This document shows positions 25,753 through 35,004 of a DNA stretch of 64,000 nt, piece after piece. The first letter of the stretch is position 1. Each line of letters opens with the position of its first letter. The stretch is from contig JABFRB010000002.1 in NCBI GenBank assembly GCA_013141385.1, forward strand, positions 248,001 to 312,000, written 5' to 3'. Made by a program: the position numbers and the translations under genes. The DNA is from Bacteroidales bacterium (lineage in GTDB: Bacteria; Bacteroidota; Bacteroidia; Bacteroidales; Tenuifilaceae). The notes under the pieces are model-generated. The model saw only the letters and a list, made by a program, of their open reading frames with translations. It made no database searches and was not told where the DNA came from.

Positions 25753-25806
25753 TAAGGATAGTCTGGGACGATTATCAAATTAAACTTTATTAAAATAGTT
25801 TACTAC

Positions 25807-26424
25807 ATGGTGATTCGATCAGCTAAGTTCGTTATAAGTAGCCCTAGCATTGAGAAATGTCCAAAACCATCTTTACCGGAGTATGCATTTATTGGACGAT
25901 CAAATGTTGGTAAGTCATCACTTATCAACATGATAACAGGTATTAAGACTCTTGCCAAAGTCTCCCAAACTCCAGGCAAAACACAAATAATCAACCACTT
26001 TTTGATTAACGAAAAGTGGTATATTGTCGATCTTCCTGGTTATGGGTATGCTAAAGTCTCAAAAACCTCAAGAAAACTTTTTTCAGGAATGATTACCAGT
26101 TACATACAAAATAGGGAGAATTTATACTGCCTATTTGTACTTATAGATTCAAGACTGGAACCTCAGAAAATTGACATAGAATTTATTAACTGGCTGGGAG
26201 AGAAAGAAATACCATTCGCGCTTATTTTCACCAAGACTGATAAAATAAATACTCCTACCCTGCAAAGTAACATAGCAATCTATAAAAAGGAAATATTAAA
26301 CTATTGGGAGGAACTACCAAAAATATTTACATGTTCAGCGGTTACCCGCATTGGGCGTGATGAAATTATTGAGTACATAGAGGAGATAAATAAAGAGTCA
26401 AAAAGTATTCTTAAGGTGAATTAA
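25807..26424 (+). CDS. engB: ribosome biogenesis GTP-binding protein EngB/YsxC
   Basis: A 205-residue small GTPase with G1 GRSNVGKSSLIN (about residue 29), the switch-region PGKTQ, G3 DLPGYGYAKVS and G4 TKTDK. It acts in assembly of the large ribosomal subunit. Length and motif spacing match the family. Prs follows about 60 nt downstream with its own -7 box. Confidence 0.95.
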   Translation: MVIRSAKFVISSPSIEKCPKPSLPEYAFIGRSNVGKSSLINMITGIKTLAKVSQTPGKTQIINHFLINEKWYIVDLPGYGYAKVSKTSRKLFSGMITSYIQNRENLYCLFVLIDSRLEPQKIDIEFINWLGEKEIPFALIFTKTDKINTPTLQSNIAIYKKEILNYWEELPKIFTCSAVTRIGRDEIIEYIEEINKESKSILKVN

Positions 26425-26446
26425 AGGAAAAATTGCTATTTTTTTT

Positions 26447-26454
26447 TAATTTTG
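26447..26454 (+). promoter_or_regulatory. -7 box for prs
   Basis: TAATTTTG fits TAnnTTTG, with the expected start near 26461, 25 nt before the ATG. The -33 box is weak. Confidence 0.4.
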
Positions 26455-26485
26455 CGACCAGAAAACCTAGACAAACATTATTTTT

Positions 26486-27433
26486 ATGCATACCCCTGAT
26501 CATGCAATAAAATTCTTCACAGGTCGCAATTCTCGTTATCTTTCTGAGAGTATTGCAAAAAGTTTTGGTGTTGAAATGGGAAAATCCTCTGTTACCGTTT
26601 TTAGCGACGGTGAATTCAGCACTGCTTATGACGAATCTGTAAGAGGAGCAACCGTTTTTATTATCCAGTCAACTTTTCCTCCCACTGATAATCTTTTTGA
26701 GTTACTTCTAATGGTTGATGCGGCTCATAGAGCATCAGCTTATAAAGTTGTGGCTGTTTTACCATACTTTGGTTGGGCTCGTCAGGATCGAAAGGATAGA
26801 CCCAGAGTGGCAATTGGTGCTAAGCTGGTTGCTAACCTTCTTTGCGCTGCTGGTGTGGACAGGGTAATGACAATGGATCTTCATGCCGATCAAATTCAAG
26901 GATTCTTTGATGTTCCTGTTGATCATCTTTATGCCTCCTCGATATTTGTTCCATATATCAAAAACCTAAACCTTAATAATATTGCAATCGCGGCACCGGA
27001 TATGGGTGGTGCAAAAAGGGCCAATGCTTACGCTCGATTCTTAGATTCAACATTGGTGATCTGTCATAAGAATCGAGATAGAGCAAATCAGGTTGGCGAA
27101 ATGACTGCTATTGGTGATGTTGAAGGAAAGAATGTTGTTATTCTTGATGATATGATTGATACTGCAGGAACAATAACAAAAGCAGCGGATATGATGATAG
27201 CCAAGGGCGCAATAAGTGTTAGAGCCGTTGCAACTCACGCCGTACTTTCTGGCCCGGCATATGAACGAATTGCTGAATCAAAGATTACAGAACTAGTTGT
27301 TACTGATACAATACCCCTACGTAAGGATAAGGATATTAGTAAAATCAGGGTTCTATCTGTTGCAGATCTTTTTGCCGATGTAATTAACAAAGTATACAAC
27401 TACCAATCTATTAGCACAAAATTCATTATTTAA
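26486..27433 (+). CDS. prs: ribose-phosphate pyrophosphokinase
   Basis: A 315-residue cytoplasmic enzyme making PRPP from ribose 5-phosphate and ATP for nucleotide, His and Trp synthesis. Visible landmarks are FSDGEF, the flexible loop YFGWARQDRK, the metal site DLHADQIQGFF and the PRPP loop VVILDDMIDTAGT. Length and all motifs fit class I Prs. The gene is followed by the promoter and leader of rplY. Confidence 0.97.
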   Translation: MHTPDHAIKFFTGRNSRYLSESIAKSFGVEMGKSSVTVFSDGEFSTAYDESVRGATVFIIQSTFPPTDNLFELLLMVDAAHRASAYKVVAVLPYFGWARQDRKDRPRVAIGAKLVANLLCAAGVDRVMTMDLHADQIQGFFDVPVDHLYASSIFVPYIKNLNLNNIAIAAPDMGGAKRANAYARFLDSTLVICHKNRDRANQVGEMTAIGDVEGKNVVILDDMIDTAGTITKAADMMIAKGAISVRAVATHAVLSGPAYERIAESKITELVVTDTIPLRKDKDISKIRVLSVADLFADVINKVYNYQSISTKFII

Positions 27434-27450
27434 TCTAAATAGATTAGTGA

Positions 27451-27482
27451 TTTGATTTTTTGATGTTTGGTCACTATATTTG
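27451..27482 (+). promoter_or_regulatory. promoter of rplY
   Basis: TTTG (27451-27454), 20-nt spacer, TATATTTG (27475-27482): a near-ideal Bacteroidota promoter. The transcription start is expected near 27489, leaving a leader of about 100 nt before the ATG at 27591. Confidence 0.7.
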
Positions 27483-27496
27483 CAACCCAATTTTAT

Positions 27497-27562
27497 CCCC
27501 TCAAGAATAATAACGTGATGGGGGGCTGACTAGAAGTTGAGGGGCAGCCCTGAGTAACGTTA
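27497..27562 (+). promoter_or_regulatory. structured 5' leader of rplY with a predicted pseudoknot
   Basis: Three complementary pairs are exact. TAACGT (27511-27516) pairs with ACGTTA (27557-27562), enclosing GGGCTG (27523-27528) paired with CAGCCC (27545-27550). The apical loop ends in TTGAGGGG (27537-27544), which is the perfect complement of CCCCTCAA (27497-27504) upstream. The last pairing crosses the other two, giving a pseudoknot with the 8-bp and 6-bp stems directly adjacent. This is a candidate autoregulatory ribosomal-protein leader or another cis-regulatory RNA. Confidence 0.6.
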
Positions 27563-27590
27563 ATTATTAACTTTTTATAAAAATTTTAAA

Positions 27591-28196
27591 ATGAAAACTA
27601 TTGAAATTAAAGGTTCGTTGAGAAACGAAACAGGTAAGAAAGTGGCAAAAATTTACCGTAAGAATGAGCAGGTACCTGCAATTCTTTATGGTGGTGATAC
27701 TAATATTATGCTGGTAGTGAACGAAAGAGATTTAAGGCCAATTATTTATACACCTGCCGTTCATATCGTAAATATTAACATTGACGGGAAAACTTATGAA
27801 TCTATTGTAAAAGATATTCAATTTCACCCAGTATCAGATAAAATTCTTCATGTTGATTTTCTTCACGTTTTCGATGACAAGAAAGTTACTGTAGCATTAC
27901 CAGTTTTATTAACTGGACTGGCTGAAGCTGCAAAACAAGGTGGAAAGGTGTTGCTTATTACTAGAAAACTTCGTGCTTGTGGATTCCCTCAAGAATTACC
28001 CGAAATGCTTGAAGTGGATATTACAAACCTTGGACTTGGTAAAACTATAATGGTAGGTGATTTAAGCTTTAAAAATGTTGAATTAGTAGATCTTAAATCT
28101 ACAGTAGTTGCATCTGCACAATTAACAAGAGCTGCTAAGGGCACACAAACTGCTGAGGAAACTGCTGCTGCACCTGCTGCAGAAACTAAGGCATAA
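27591..28196 (+). CDS. rplY: ribosomal protein bL25 (Ctc-type)
   Basis: A 201-residue protein with the N-terminal 5S-rRNA-binding L25 domain (KGSLRNETGKKVAKIYRKNE, then PAILYGG and HPVSDKILHVDFLHV). The C-terminal TL5/Ctc beta domain (about residues 95-185) follows, then an Ala/Glu-rich tail. It binds 5S rRNA in the large subunit. The long form is usual in Bacteroidota. pth follows after 25 nt and probably shares the transcript. Confidence 0.95.
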   Translation: MKTIEIKGSLRNETGKKVAKIYRKNEQVPAILYGGDTNIMLVVNERDLRPIIYTPAVHIVNINIDGKTYESIVKDIQFHPVSDKILHVDFLHVFDDKKVTVALPVLLTGLAEAAKQGGKVLLITRKLRACGFPQELPEMLEVDITNLGLGKTIMVGDLSFKNVELVDLKSTVVASAQLTRAAKGTQTAEETAAAPAAETKA

Positions 28197-28221
28197 AGCA
28201 CACAATTAAAACAATTAGGTT

Positions 28222-28806
28222 TTGAAATACTTAATTGCAGGGTTAGGTAATATTGGTTCAGAATATTCCAATACCCGACATAATATTGGGTTTATGGTAT
28301 TGGACGCTCTTGTTAAGGCGTCCAATATTTCTTTTAAAGATACCCGTTACGGCTTTACCTCAGAGTTGAAACATAAGGGAAGAACTTTTATTCTTTTAAA
28401 GCCTTCAACCTACATGAATCTGAGTGGTAAGGCGGTTAGCTATTGGCTTCAGAAAGAAAAAATTCCCATTGAGAACCTATTAGTTGTTGTTGATGACATT
28501 GCCCTACCATTGGGTAGTTTACGCTTAAGAGCTGGCGGTAGCGATGGGGGACATAATGGACTAAAGAGCATCGATGGCATTCTTGAGACTCAGAATTATT
28601 CAAGGTTAAGATTTGGAATTGGAGGTAATTTTCCTAAGGGTTATCAGGTTGACTTTGTTTTAGGGGAATGGGATGATGAAGAGAAAAAAATACTCCCTGA
28701 GCGTATTCAAAAGGCCTATGAAATAATTTTCAGTTTCGGGACTATTGGAATTGAACGAACCATGAATTTCTATAACAAGAAAAAGAATGGAGAAGGAGAG
28801 CAATAA
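28222..28806 (+). CDS. pth: peptidyl-tRNA hydrolase
   Basis: A 194-residue enzyme that releases peptides from peptidyl-tRNA. Catalytic landmarks are [19 protein letters not shown] (Asn10 and His20 type), [20 protein letters not shown] (Asp) and [12 protein letters not shown]. The conserved N-terminus [10 protein letters not shown] begins at a TTG codon (28222), since no ATG is near, so a TTG start is likely. Its 3' end overlaps the S4-domain gene by 20 nt, suggesting translational coupling. Confidence 0.95.
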   Translation: MKYLIAGLGNIGSEYSNTRHNIGFMVLDALVKASNISFKDTRYGFTSELKHKGRTFILLKPSTYMNLSGKAVSYWLQKEKIPIENLLVVVDDIALPLGSLRLRAGGSDGGHNGLKSIDGILETQNYSRLRFGIGGNFPKGYQVDFVLGEWDDEEKKILPERIQKAYEIIFSFGTIGIERTMNFYNKKKNGEGEQ

Positions 28807-29209
28807 TCGAATTGATAAATGGCTATGGTCTGTCAGAATTTTTAAAACACGTTCCATTGCCTCCGAATACTGTAAAAGGGGACGTGTTTTTGTTAAAGAC
28901 AATCCTGTTAAACCATCCAAGGAACTGCATTTAAATGATATTGTTGTTGTTAGGAAGCTTCCAGTTACCTACTCGTTTTGTGTAAAGGGAATACCAAAGA
29001 ATAGGATAGGGGCTAAACTTGTTCCTGAGTACGTTGAGAACATTACTTCAAAAGAAGAACTTCAGAAACTCGATCCCAATTTTATGGCATTCTATGGTAA
29101 TCGTGAAAGGGGAGCAGGTAGACCTACAAAAAAAGAAAGACGATCTATTGATGATGCCCTTGCTCCATCTTTTGATGATTTTGATTGGGACGACGATCCT
29201 AATGATTAA
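28787..29209 (+). CDS. S4-domain RNA-binding protein (HslR/Hsp15-like)
   Basis: A 140-residue protein with an N-terminal S4 domain ([37 protein letters not shown]), a short beta region and a basic-then-acidic tail ([15 protein letters not shown]...[11 protein letters not shown]). Hsp15 binds stalled 50S subunits carrying peptidyl-tRNA, which fits the translational coupling to pth. Confidence 0.88.
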   Translation: MEKESNNRIDKWLWSVRIFKTRSIASEYCKRGRVFVKDNPVKPSKELHLNDIVVVRKLPVTYSFCVKGIPKNRIGAKLVPEYVENITSKEELQKLDPNFMAFYGNRERGAGRPTKKERRSIDDALAPSFDDFDWDDDPND

Positions 29210-29319
29210 CTTTTGGACGAAAGGCAAAGAACAATCAAAACCATTTATTAACTAAGACTTATTCGATTGAACCTTAGTCTAGCGTAGGAATTTCAATTCA
29301 TACCTCAAAGTATACCATA

Positions 29320-29838
29320 TTATAATAGGTAGCATCCAATAATTTCGCCTATATAAAATCTATGAAAATCTTTTGATGGGTAAATCTTATCGATTAACGA
29401 TTTATCAATGAAGTTTGATGATTTTAAGTCATCCGAATAAAGTTTTATGCAATCAATAGATAAGTATGCTTCCTTAAAAGTGATACTATTATTGGGTGTG
29501 ATGACCGGATTTAGTCCTGCCTCTTTGACTTTGTCAAAATCACGCCCTGATTTTGTACCACAAAAGTTAAGCGCAGGTTTATATTCTTGGTTGAAGAAAC
29601 AGACATTAAAAGAAGAATTTTCTTCGACAAACTTATATGTATAGCGTTGAGGGCGAATAAATATTGTAACAACTGCCTTATTCCAAAGAACACCCATACC
29701 ACCCCAAGAAGCAGTCATCATATTGAAATGCTCTTTTGTTCCAGAGGTAATTAGCATCCATTTATTGTCAAGTAGGTTAAAAATATTCTCGTTGATCTTA
29801 TATGGATCTAAATCAGTATAATCCTTAAGTGTTTCCAT
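29320..29838 (-). CDS. flavin reductase-like FMN-binding protein
   Basis: A 172-residue cytoplasmic split-barrel flavoprotein. FNMMTASWGGMGVLWNKAVV is the FMN-binding strand region, IRPQRYTYKFVEENSSF follows, and GTKSGRDFDKVKEAGL is typical of the family. It reduces or carries FMN and may partner a monooxygenase, but none is adjacent. It converges on the S4-domain gene. Confidence 0.85.
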   Translation of the reverse strand: METLKDYTDLDPYKINENIFNLLDNKWMLITSGTKEHFNMMTASWGGMGVLWNKAVVTIFIRPQRYTYKFVEENSSFNVCFFNQEYKPALNFCGTKSGRDFDKVKEAGLNPVITPNNSITFKEAYLSIDCIKLYSDDLKSSNFIDKSLIDKIYPSKDFHRFYIGEIIGCYLL

Positions 29839-29904
29839 TAGATATATTTGTTTAACACCAAATCAATATTGGGGGATAAGAAAAAGATTGGAAAATTTTT
29901 TGTT

Positions 29905-30882
29905 TCAATAATATTCGTAGGTGTATTTGTAAAGAACCTTGTATTTGTAATCAGAGTAGTACGATTCAACCTCAGCTGGGTTTAACTTCTCATTGTATTT
30001 ATAATTTTTACTAGATAAATCGCTTTGTATGCCATCGAACCATTTTTCTTCCAAAACATTTCCTTTTTCGTCGTATTTGTAAGCCCGACTCAATGTTTTG
30101 GATCCATCGGGATTAACCTGAATTATTTCAATAAGTTGATTCTTATTGTTGTACCTGTATTGAAATGTTTTTGAAATTTTACCCGAGTAATACTCTGAGG
30201 ATGAAATAATATTGTTGTTTCCTCCAAATTCGAAAGTTGTACGAGAAACTTCTTTGCCTTTTGAGTCTTTTCTAGTTTCTTCAATAATATTGTCCTTGGT
30301 ATCAGTTTTCCTAATAAGAGAATAATCAAGGTTTTTCCCTTGTCTTAAAATGCTAATAGTTTGTACATTAACATTATATGATGATTCCCATTTTTCATTT
30401 ATCGAATTATCAGCATTATATTTTGTAATGTCTTTTGTTTTTCCATCAGGTAGATAATTGTAAATAATCCGATAATTGGTTATTCCATCGAAACCAGTTT
30501 CAATTTTTTTATTCCCTTTACCATCGTAAGTAAAATTCTGCTTATAAGTTAATTCGATTTCGGATTTATCTCTTTTTTCAAATTTCTGATATTCAATTCG
30601 ATTATTATTTTTATCGTATTTATATAAAAGCTTCGAGGAGATTTGCCCAGTTGATTTATAGTTAATCACCTCAATAACATTTCCTCTTTCATCAAATTTG
30701 CTTTCTGTTGTAATGTAACCTTTAGTGTTTACTTTGCCTTGAGAGTACTTATATGTCCATTGATTTGATTTTAAAATCTTGCTATTTGCAATACGAACTC
30801 TCTCCTTATCATCTGGTTTGCTTTGTGGATAAAGGGATAAGCAAAATGTAAAAAACAAAATGGTTATTGCGAATTGTTTCAT
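29905..30882 (-). CDS. secreted protein with YD/RHS-like repeats
   Basis: A 325-residue protein with a signal peptide (MKQFAITILFFTFCLSLYPQ) and at least eight short beta-hairpin repeats of the form YKYDxxGNxxE (for example KFDERGNVIEVINY, YKYDKNNNRIEYQ, FTYDGKGNKKIET, YKYDEKGNVLEEKW). These are YD-type repeats that form beta-sheets exposed outside the cytoplasm. No toxin or C-terminal cargo is attached and no sorting domain is visible, so it may be periplasmic or outer-membrane associated. Function unknown. Confidence 0.75.
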   Translation of the reverse strand: MKQFAITILFFTFCLSLYPQSKPDDKERVRIANSKILKSNQWTYKYSQGKVNTKGYITTESKFDERGNVIEVINYKSTGQISSKLLYKYDKNNNRIEYQKFEKRDKSEIELTYKQNFTYDGKGNKKIETGFDGITNYRIIYNYLPDGKTKDITKYNADNSINEKWESSYNVNVQTISILRQGKNLDYSLIRKTDTKDNIIEETRKDSKGKEVSRTTFEFGGNNNIISSSEYYSGKISKTFQYRYNNKNQLIEIIQVNPDGSKTLSRAYKYDEKGNVLEEKWFDGIQSDLSSKNYKYNEKLNPAEVESYYSDYKYKVLYKYTYEYY

Positions 30883-31004
30883 CTTTATATACCAAATATT
30901 ATGTCAATAATTTAAACATCACACAATTATAACTAAAATTATTGAGATTAAAGTATGGAGAACTTATATATTGTGAGTTTAATAATTCTTGAACAGAAAG
31001 AATA

Positions 31005-31589
31005 TTAATCCTCATCAGTCTCTTCTTCTTCGGTCATCACTGGGATGGTTACGCCAAGAATAAAGAAATATCGCTGATTATCGTATGGTACAAAATGATA
31101 GTAAAGTTTTTTACCTGACTTACGAGCAATATCAATTAGACCAAGACCAGCTCCCCCTTTTTCATTAAGTTCCCCTTCAATCATCTGCTTTAAAAATAAA
31201 TGCTTTAAGTCTTTAGGACTTGATGAATTGAGTTTCTCTAATCTACTTTCAAGAACGATCATTTTTTCATTTTTAACCAGATTGCCGGTTATAACATAAA
31301 ATGAATCTTTGTTTTCTCCAACGATAAAAAGACCATTGCCAATCTGTTTTTCTTTTTCATCGTAATCATCTGAATGCTTAGTAATATTTTGCAAACATTC
31401 TATCATTACATGAAAAACTCTCTTGCGAGTGGGGGTGGAAATATTTTTTTCAGCGATTTTACGATTAGCCATAAAAGCAAACGAACGCATGATCTGGTGA
31501 TTCATCTCCCCCTTGTAAATCAAGGGAAAACCACTAGATGCCATCTCGCTAGTCAGGGTCGATTTTATGAAGTAAATTACGTTATCCAT
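31005..31589 (-). CDS. SiaB-like protein kinase (DUF6272, GHKL fold)
   Basis: A 194-residue cytoplasmic protein. It contains a GHKL-type ATP site: N-box-like VFHVMIECLQNITKHSDD and G-box-like EKGGAGLGLIDIARKSG. SiaB-family kinases phosphorylate SiaC-like partners in surface-attachment and biofilm signalling. No SiaC-like or SiaA-like gene is adjacent here. The C-terminus is acidic (TEEEETDED). Confidence 0.75.
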   Translation of the reverse strand: MDNVIYFIKSTLTSEMASSGFPLIYKGEMNHQIMRSFAFMANRKIAEKNISTPTRKRVFHVMIECLQNITKHSDDYDEKEKQIGNGLFIVGENKDSFYVITGNLVKNEKMIVLESRLEKLNSSSPKDLKHLFLKQMIEGELNEKGGAGLGLIDIARKSGKKLYYHFVPYDNQRYFFILGVTIPVMTEEEETDED

Positions 31590-31715
31590 CGAATGATGAA
31601 ATTAAAAAAAAATCTAGATATAAACCAAACAAGTACCAAAATTTCTTAGTTTATTTTATAGAATGACATTAATTTGAATTGAATCACACTTTTTATTTAG
31701 CTAACGTTAATAAAT

Positions 31716-32702
31716 CTATTTTAGAAAAACCTCCAATATTGTTGCTGATCTCAGCGGATTAAGAGATACTATTTTTAAATCCGCAGGTATTAAAACGGTT
31801 TCTCCTTTAACCAAATGCTCACCTGCTTCCTCTCCGTAAACTATGTCAAGTTCTCCGTCAAGGCATAAATATATAACAAATGAATCTAGTAAATGGTAAT
31901 CTTTTTCAATAGGTTTGTTGAAAATAAGACGATTCACATCAAAAAAAACGGAGTTAATCAGTTCGGTTGACTCATTTTTTTCTAAGGGTTTTGTGAATTT
32001 ATAGCTATCATATTTATTGAAATCAATAACATCTAGAGCTAAATCAGTGTGTAACTCCCTTGGTTTACCATTTTTATCGACTCTGTCCCAATCAAAAATA
32101 CGGTAAGTAATATCAGAAGCCTGTTGGATTTCAGCCAGTAAAATGCCTTTGCCAATGGCATGGATTCTTCCAGATGGGAGGAAGAAAATATCGTCCTTGG
32201 ATGCTTGTTCAACATTAAGTATATCTTTTAAAGTGTGGTTAATTAAATGCTCTTGATACTCTTTTTTTGTAACATTACGGTTAAAGCCAGTAATAATTTG
32301 CGAGTTCGGTTCGCTTTCTAGCACGTACCACATTTCGGTTTTACCAAAGGCATGATGCCTTCTCATTGCAACCTCATCATTGGGATGCACCTGAATTGAG
32401 AGGGTATCAGTTGCATCGATAAGTTTTATTAGGATTGGGAATTCGTTTCCAAATTTGTTGTAAACTTTATCCCCAACTATATCTCCCATATAAACCTCAA
32501 TAACCTCTTGAAGGTTATTTCCCGCTAAAAAACCATTGGATACAACAGATAAGTTCTCTTGAATAGATGATATTTCCCAACTTTCAGCACAAAGAGATAT
32601 ACTAGATGGTATTTTCTTGTTTAGGTTGTTTTTTAATTTTGCCCCCCCCCAGATATACTCCTTATATATAGGCTCAAATTTTAAGGGATATAAATTACTC
32701 AT
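31716..32702 (-). CDS. manA: class I mannose-6-phosphate isomerase
   Basis: A 328-residue cupin enzyme interconverting mannose 6-phosphate and fructose 6-phosphate. Landmarks are YIWGGAKL, LIDATDTLSIQVHPND (zinc-binding Gln/His), GKTEMWYVLE (Glu) and FFLPSGRIHAIGKGILLAEIQ (His). The WGG codons create a run of nine G residues on the coding strand at 32642-32650, near codon 18. The gene is short compared with E. coli ManA but of the usual length for the Bacteroidota/Firmicutes form. Confidence 0.92.
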   Translation of the reverse strand: MSNLYPLKFEPIYKEYIWGGAKLKNNLNKKIPSSISLCAESWEISSIQENLSVVSNGFLAGNNLQEVIEVYMGDIVGDKVYNKFGNEFPILIKLIDATDTLSIQVHPNDEVAMRRHHAFGKTEMWYVLESEPNSQIITGFNRNVTKKEYQEHLINHTLKDILNVEQASKDDIFFLPSGRIHAIGKGILLAEIQQASDITYRIFDWDRVDKNGKPRELHTDLALDVIDFNKYDSYKFTKPLEKNESTELINSVFFDVNRLIFNKPIEKDYHLLDSFVIYLCLDGELDIVYGEEAGEHLVKGETVLIPADLKIVSLNPLRSATILEVFLK

Positions 32703-32742
32703 TAGTTTTTTATTAAAAATGGTATAACAAATTAATTTCTTG

Positions 32743-32750
32743 CAAAATTA
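32743..32750 (-). promoter_or_regulatory. -7 box for manA
   Basis: On the minus strand TAATTTTG fits TAnnTTTG about 40 nt before the ATG. No good -33 element was found. Confidence 0.4.
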
Positions 32751-32835
32751 GTTAATGGATAAAATTAAAAAAGATTTGTAATTTAGCCATTCCTAAAATG
32801 GCTTACAAAGTTACAAAAATTAAAGATTTTTAAAA

Positions 32836-33459
32836 ATGCTTGTAGTTGGTATTGCTGGTGGAACTGGATCTGGAAAAACAACCGTTGTAAATAGGATAGT
32901 TAACCTATTGCCTCCCGGAGAGGTAGTTGTTATCCCTCAGGATTCTTATTACTATGATAGTTCTCATTTACCCATTGAGGAAAGGCAGGAGATTAATTTT
33001 GATCACCCTTCATCAATTGAGTTTGAGTTGCTAAACGAACATGTTAAGCAATTGAAAAATGGTTATCCAATTGATCAACCTATTTATTCATACCTTACTT
33101 GTACTCGGGCCAAAGAAACTTTACCTATCATCCCTCGGCATGTAATTATTATTGAAGGAATTCTCGTCCTTACTAATCCGGATTTGCGAGATTTAATGGA
33201 TGTAAAGGTATTTGTAGATGCTGATGCTGATGATAGGCTTTCTAGAGTTGTATGTCGTGATATTATAGAACGTGGTCGTTCTGTTAACAAGGTTCTTGAG
33301 CGGTATGAGAAAACTGTTAAACCAATGCACCTTCAGTTCATTGAACCAACTAAACGTTATGCTGATATTATAGTTCCTCAAGGAGGAAATAATTCGGTAG
33401 CCATAAACATTCTTGCATCTCTAATTGAAAAAACATTGCGAAGTCACGGTTTAACTTAA
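32836..33459 (+). CDS. udk: uridine kinase
   Basis: A 207-residue P-loop kinase that phosphorylates uridine and cytidine. Walker A is GIAGGTGSGKTT (residues 5-16). Other landmarks are QDSYYYDSSHLP, FDHPSSIEFELL, IIIEGILVLT and RDIIERGRSVNKVLERY. It diverges from manA. The exonuclease gene follows 6 nt after its stop. Confidence 0.94.
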   Translation: MLVVGIAGGTGSGKTTVVNRIVNLLPPGEVVVIPQDSYYYDSSHLPIEERQEINFDHPSSIEFELLNEHVKQLKNGYPIDQPIYSYLTCTRAKETLPIIPRHVIIIEGILVLTNPDLRDLMDVKVFVDADADDRLSRVVCRDIIERGRSVNKVLERYEKTVKPMHLQFIEPTKRYADIIVPQGGNNSVAINILASLIEKTLRSHGLT

Positions 33460-33465
33460 AATGTT

Positions 33466-34188
33466 ATGCTGAAAGATATAAGACAGGAGGATGTGCTTTT
33501 TTTAGATATTGAAACAGTACCTCAATATGCTACTTACGATGAAATGCCAGAAAACCTCAAGCATTTTTGGAATAAAAAAGCCAATAATTTGGTGAAGGAA
33601 AATGAAACACCTGATAGTATATTTAGTAGATCTGGTATTTATGCAGAGTTTGGCAAAATAATCTGTATTTCTGCGGGTTTTATAGTACAACGTAATGGAA
33701 CAAAATACTTTAGGGTTAAATCGTTTTATGGAGATAATGAAAAGGAGATTTTAAGCGGTTTTGCTATGATGTTAAGTAGATTTGGGGCTAAACCCAAATC
33801 CAATATATGCGCCCATAATGGTAAGGAGTTTGATTTTCCATACATCTCTCGTAGAATGCTATTAAATAAAGTTGAACTCCCGAATTTACTAGATGTTGCC
33901 GGGAAAAAACCCTGGGATGTTAAGTTCCTTGATACTATGGAACTATGGAAATTTGGTGATTATAAGAGTTATACATCTCTGGATCTTCTTGCGAATATCT
34001 TTGAAATACCATCACCTAAGGATGATATTGATGGCAGTCAGGTAGCTGAGGTGTTTTATGTACAAAAAGATATTGAAAGAATAGTAAAGTATTGCGAAAA
34101 GGATGCGTTAGCTGTTGCTCAGCTTTTCTTGCGTTACAAGAATGAACCAATCATAGATGCTGAGAGTATAGAAAGAGTTCTTGAATAG
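33466..34188 (+). CDS. 3'-5' exonuclease of the DEDD/RNase H-like superfamily
   Basis: A 240-residue protein with the DnaQ-like active-site blocks VLFLDIETVPQ (Asp-Glu), CAHNGKEFDFPYI (Asp) and VKYCEKDALAVAQLF (Asp). It resembles the predicted PolB-associated 3'-5' exonuclease group. It probably trims DNA or RNA ends, but the substrate is unknown. It is tightly spaced after udk. Confidence 0.82.
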   Translation: MLKDIRQEDVLFLDIETVPQYATYDEMPENLKHFWNKKANNLVKENETPDSIFSRSGIYAEFGKIICISAGFIVQRNGTKYFRVKSFYGDNEKEILSGFAMMLSRFGAKPKSNICAHNGKEFDFPYISRRMLLNKVELPNLLDVAGKKPWDVKFLDTMELWKFGDYKSYTSLDLLANIFEIPSPKDDIDGSQVAEVFYVQKDIERIVKYCEKDALAVAQLFLRYKNEPIIDAESIERVLE

Positions 34189-34200
34189 TATGATAATTTC

Positions 34201-35004
34201 TTAGTGGTCTAGGAAGTGATTAATCTCCATTAAAAACTCTGTTGGCTTTTCAGCATGAACCCAATGGCCTGCATTTTCTATTGTTACTAGTTTTGATTCC
34301 GGAAAAATTTTCTTGATTTCCTCCACTCTACTATAAGGTATATAGTTAGATTGCTCTCCTTTAATGAAGAGTGTTTTGATTTTGCTATGAATTTCCTTAT
34401 TGGCTGGGTTTATTCCTTCCAATAGTGAATCAATACTTGAGGCAATAGCGGGAAGATTAAATCGCCAACTAAATGAGCCATTATCTTCTCTTTTTAAATT
34501 TTTCAGCAAAAATTGTCTTACTTTTTCTGATTTAACAAAGTATGAGAGTTTTTCATCAGCCTCTGCTCTTGTTGAGATTGTATTAATAGGTATAGACAAT
34601 AATCCTTGTAATATTTGATGATGTTCAGTGTCAAGTTGCTTTAATGAGTTATTTTCATTGAGATAACTCCAAGGGGCAATATCTACAACTACTAATGAAG
34701 AAATTTTTTCAGGGTGATCAATTGTAAACCGCATTGCAACTTTTCCACCCATTGAATGTCCTATTAGGTTGGCTTTTTCTATTTGCAGATTGTCAAACAG
34801 TTCAAATAAATCATTTGATAGCGCTTTATAATTATGTTCATTGGAATGTGGACTTTGCCCGTGATTTCGTTGATCAACCAGAATAGCCCTAGAATGAGAC
34901 CCTAATTCTTTGCCAATGGTAACCCAATTATCGGATGAGCCATATAATCCATGGAGTATGATTATTGGAAACCCTTGACCAAACTCTCTATAAAATAATT
35001 TCAC
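34201..35004 (-). CDS. alpha/beta hydrolase (YbfF-like esterase)
   Basis: A 267-residue soluble hydrolase: IILHGLYGSSDNW (oxyanion region), VDQRNHGQSPHS, nucleophile elbow GHSMGGK (Ser about residue 98), acid in IKGEQSNY, His in NAGHWVHAEKP. The pattern is that of YbfF-type acyl esterases. The stop of pdxJ abuts its start, so the two are co-transcribed. Confidence 0.88.
   Translation of the reverse strand: MKLFYREFGQGFPIIILHGLYGSSDNWVTIGKELGSHSRAILVDQRNHGQSPHSNEHNYKALSNDLFELFDNLQIEKANLIGHSMGGKVAMRFTIDHPEKISSLVVVDIAPWSYLNENNSLKQLDTEHHQILQGLLSIPINTISTRAEADEKLSYFVKSEKVRQFLLKNLKREDNGSFSWRFNLPAIASSIDSLLEGINPANKEIHSKIKTLFIKGEQSNYIPYSRVEEIKKIFPESKLVTIENAGHWVHAEKPTEFLMEINHFLDH

Noticed and set aside
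29019-29255. 78-codon frame inside and after the S4-domain gene
   Set aside because: It lies in another frame of a clearly conserved gene and has no start context.
29843-29850. TATATTTG on the plus strand next to the flavin reductase start
   Set aside because: It fits a -7 box but points into an antisense gene with no plus-strand gene downstream, so it is probably chance.
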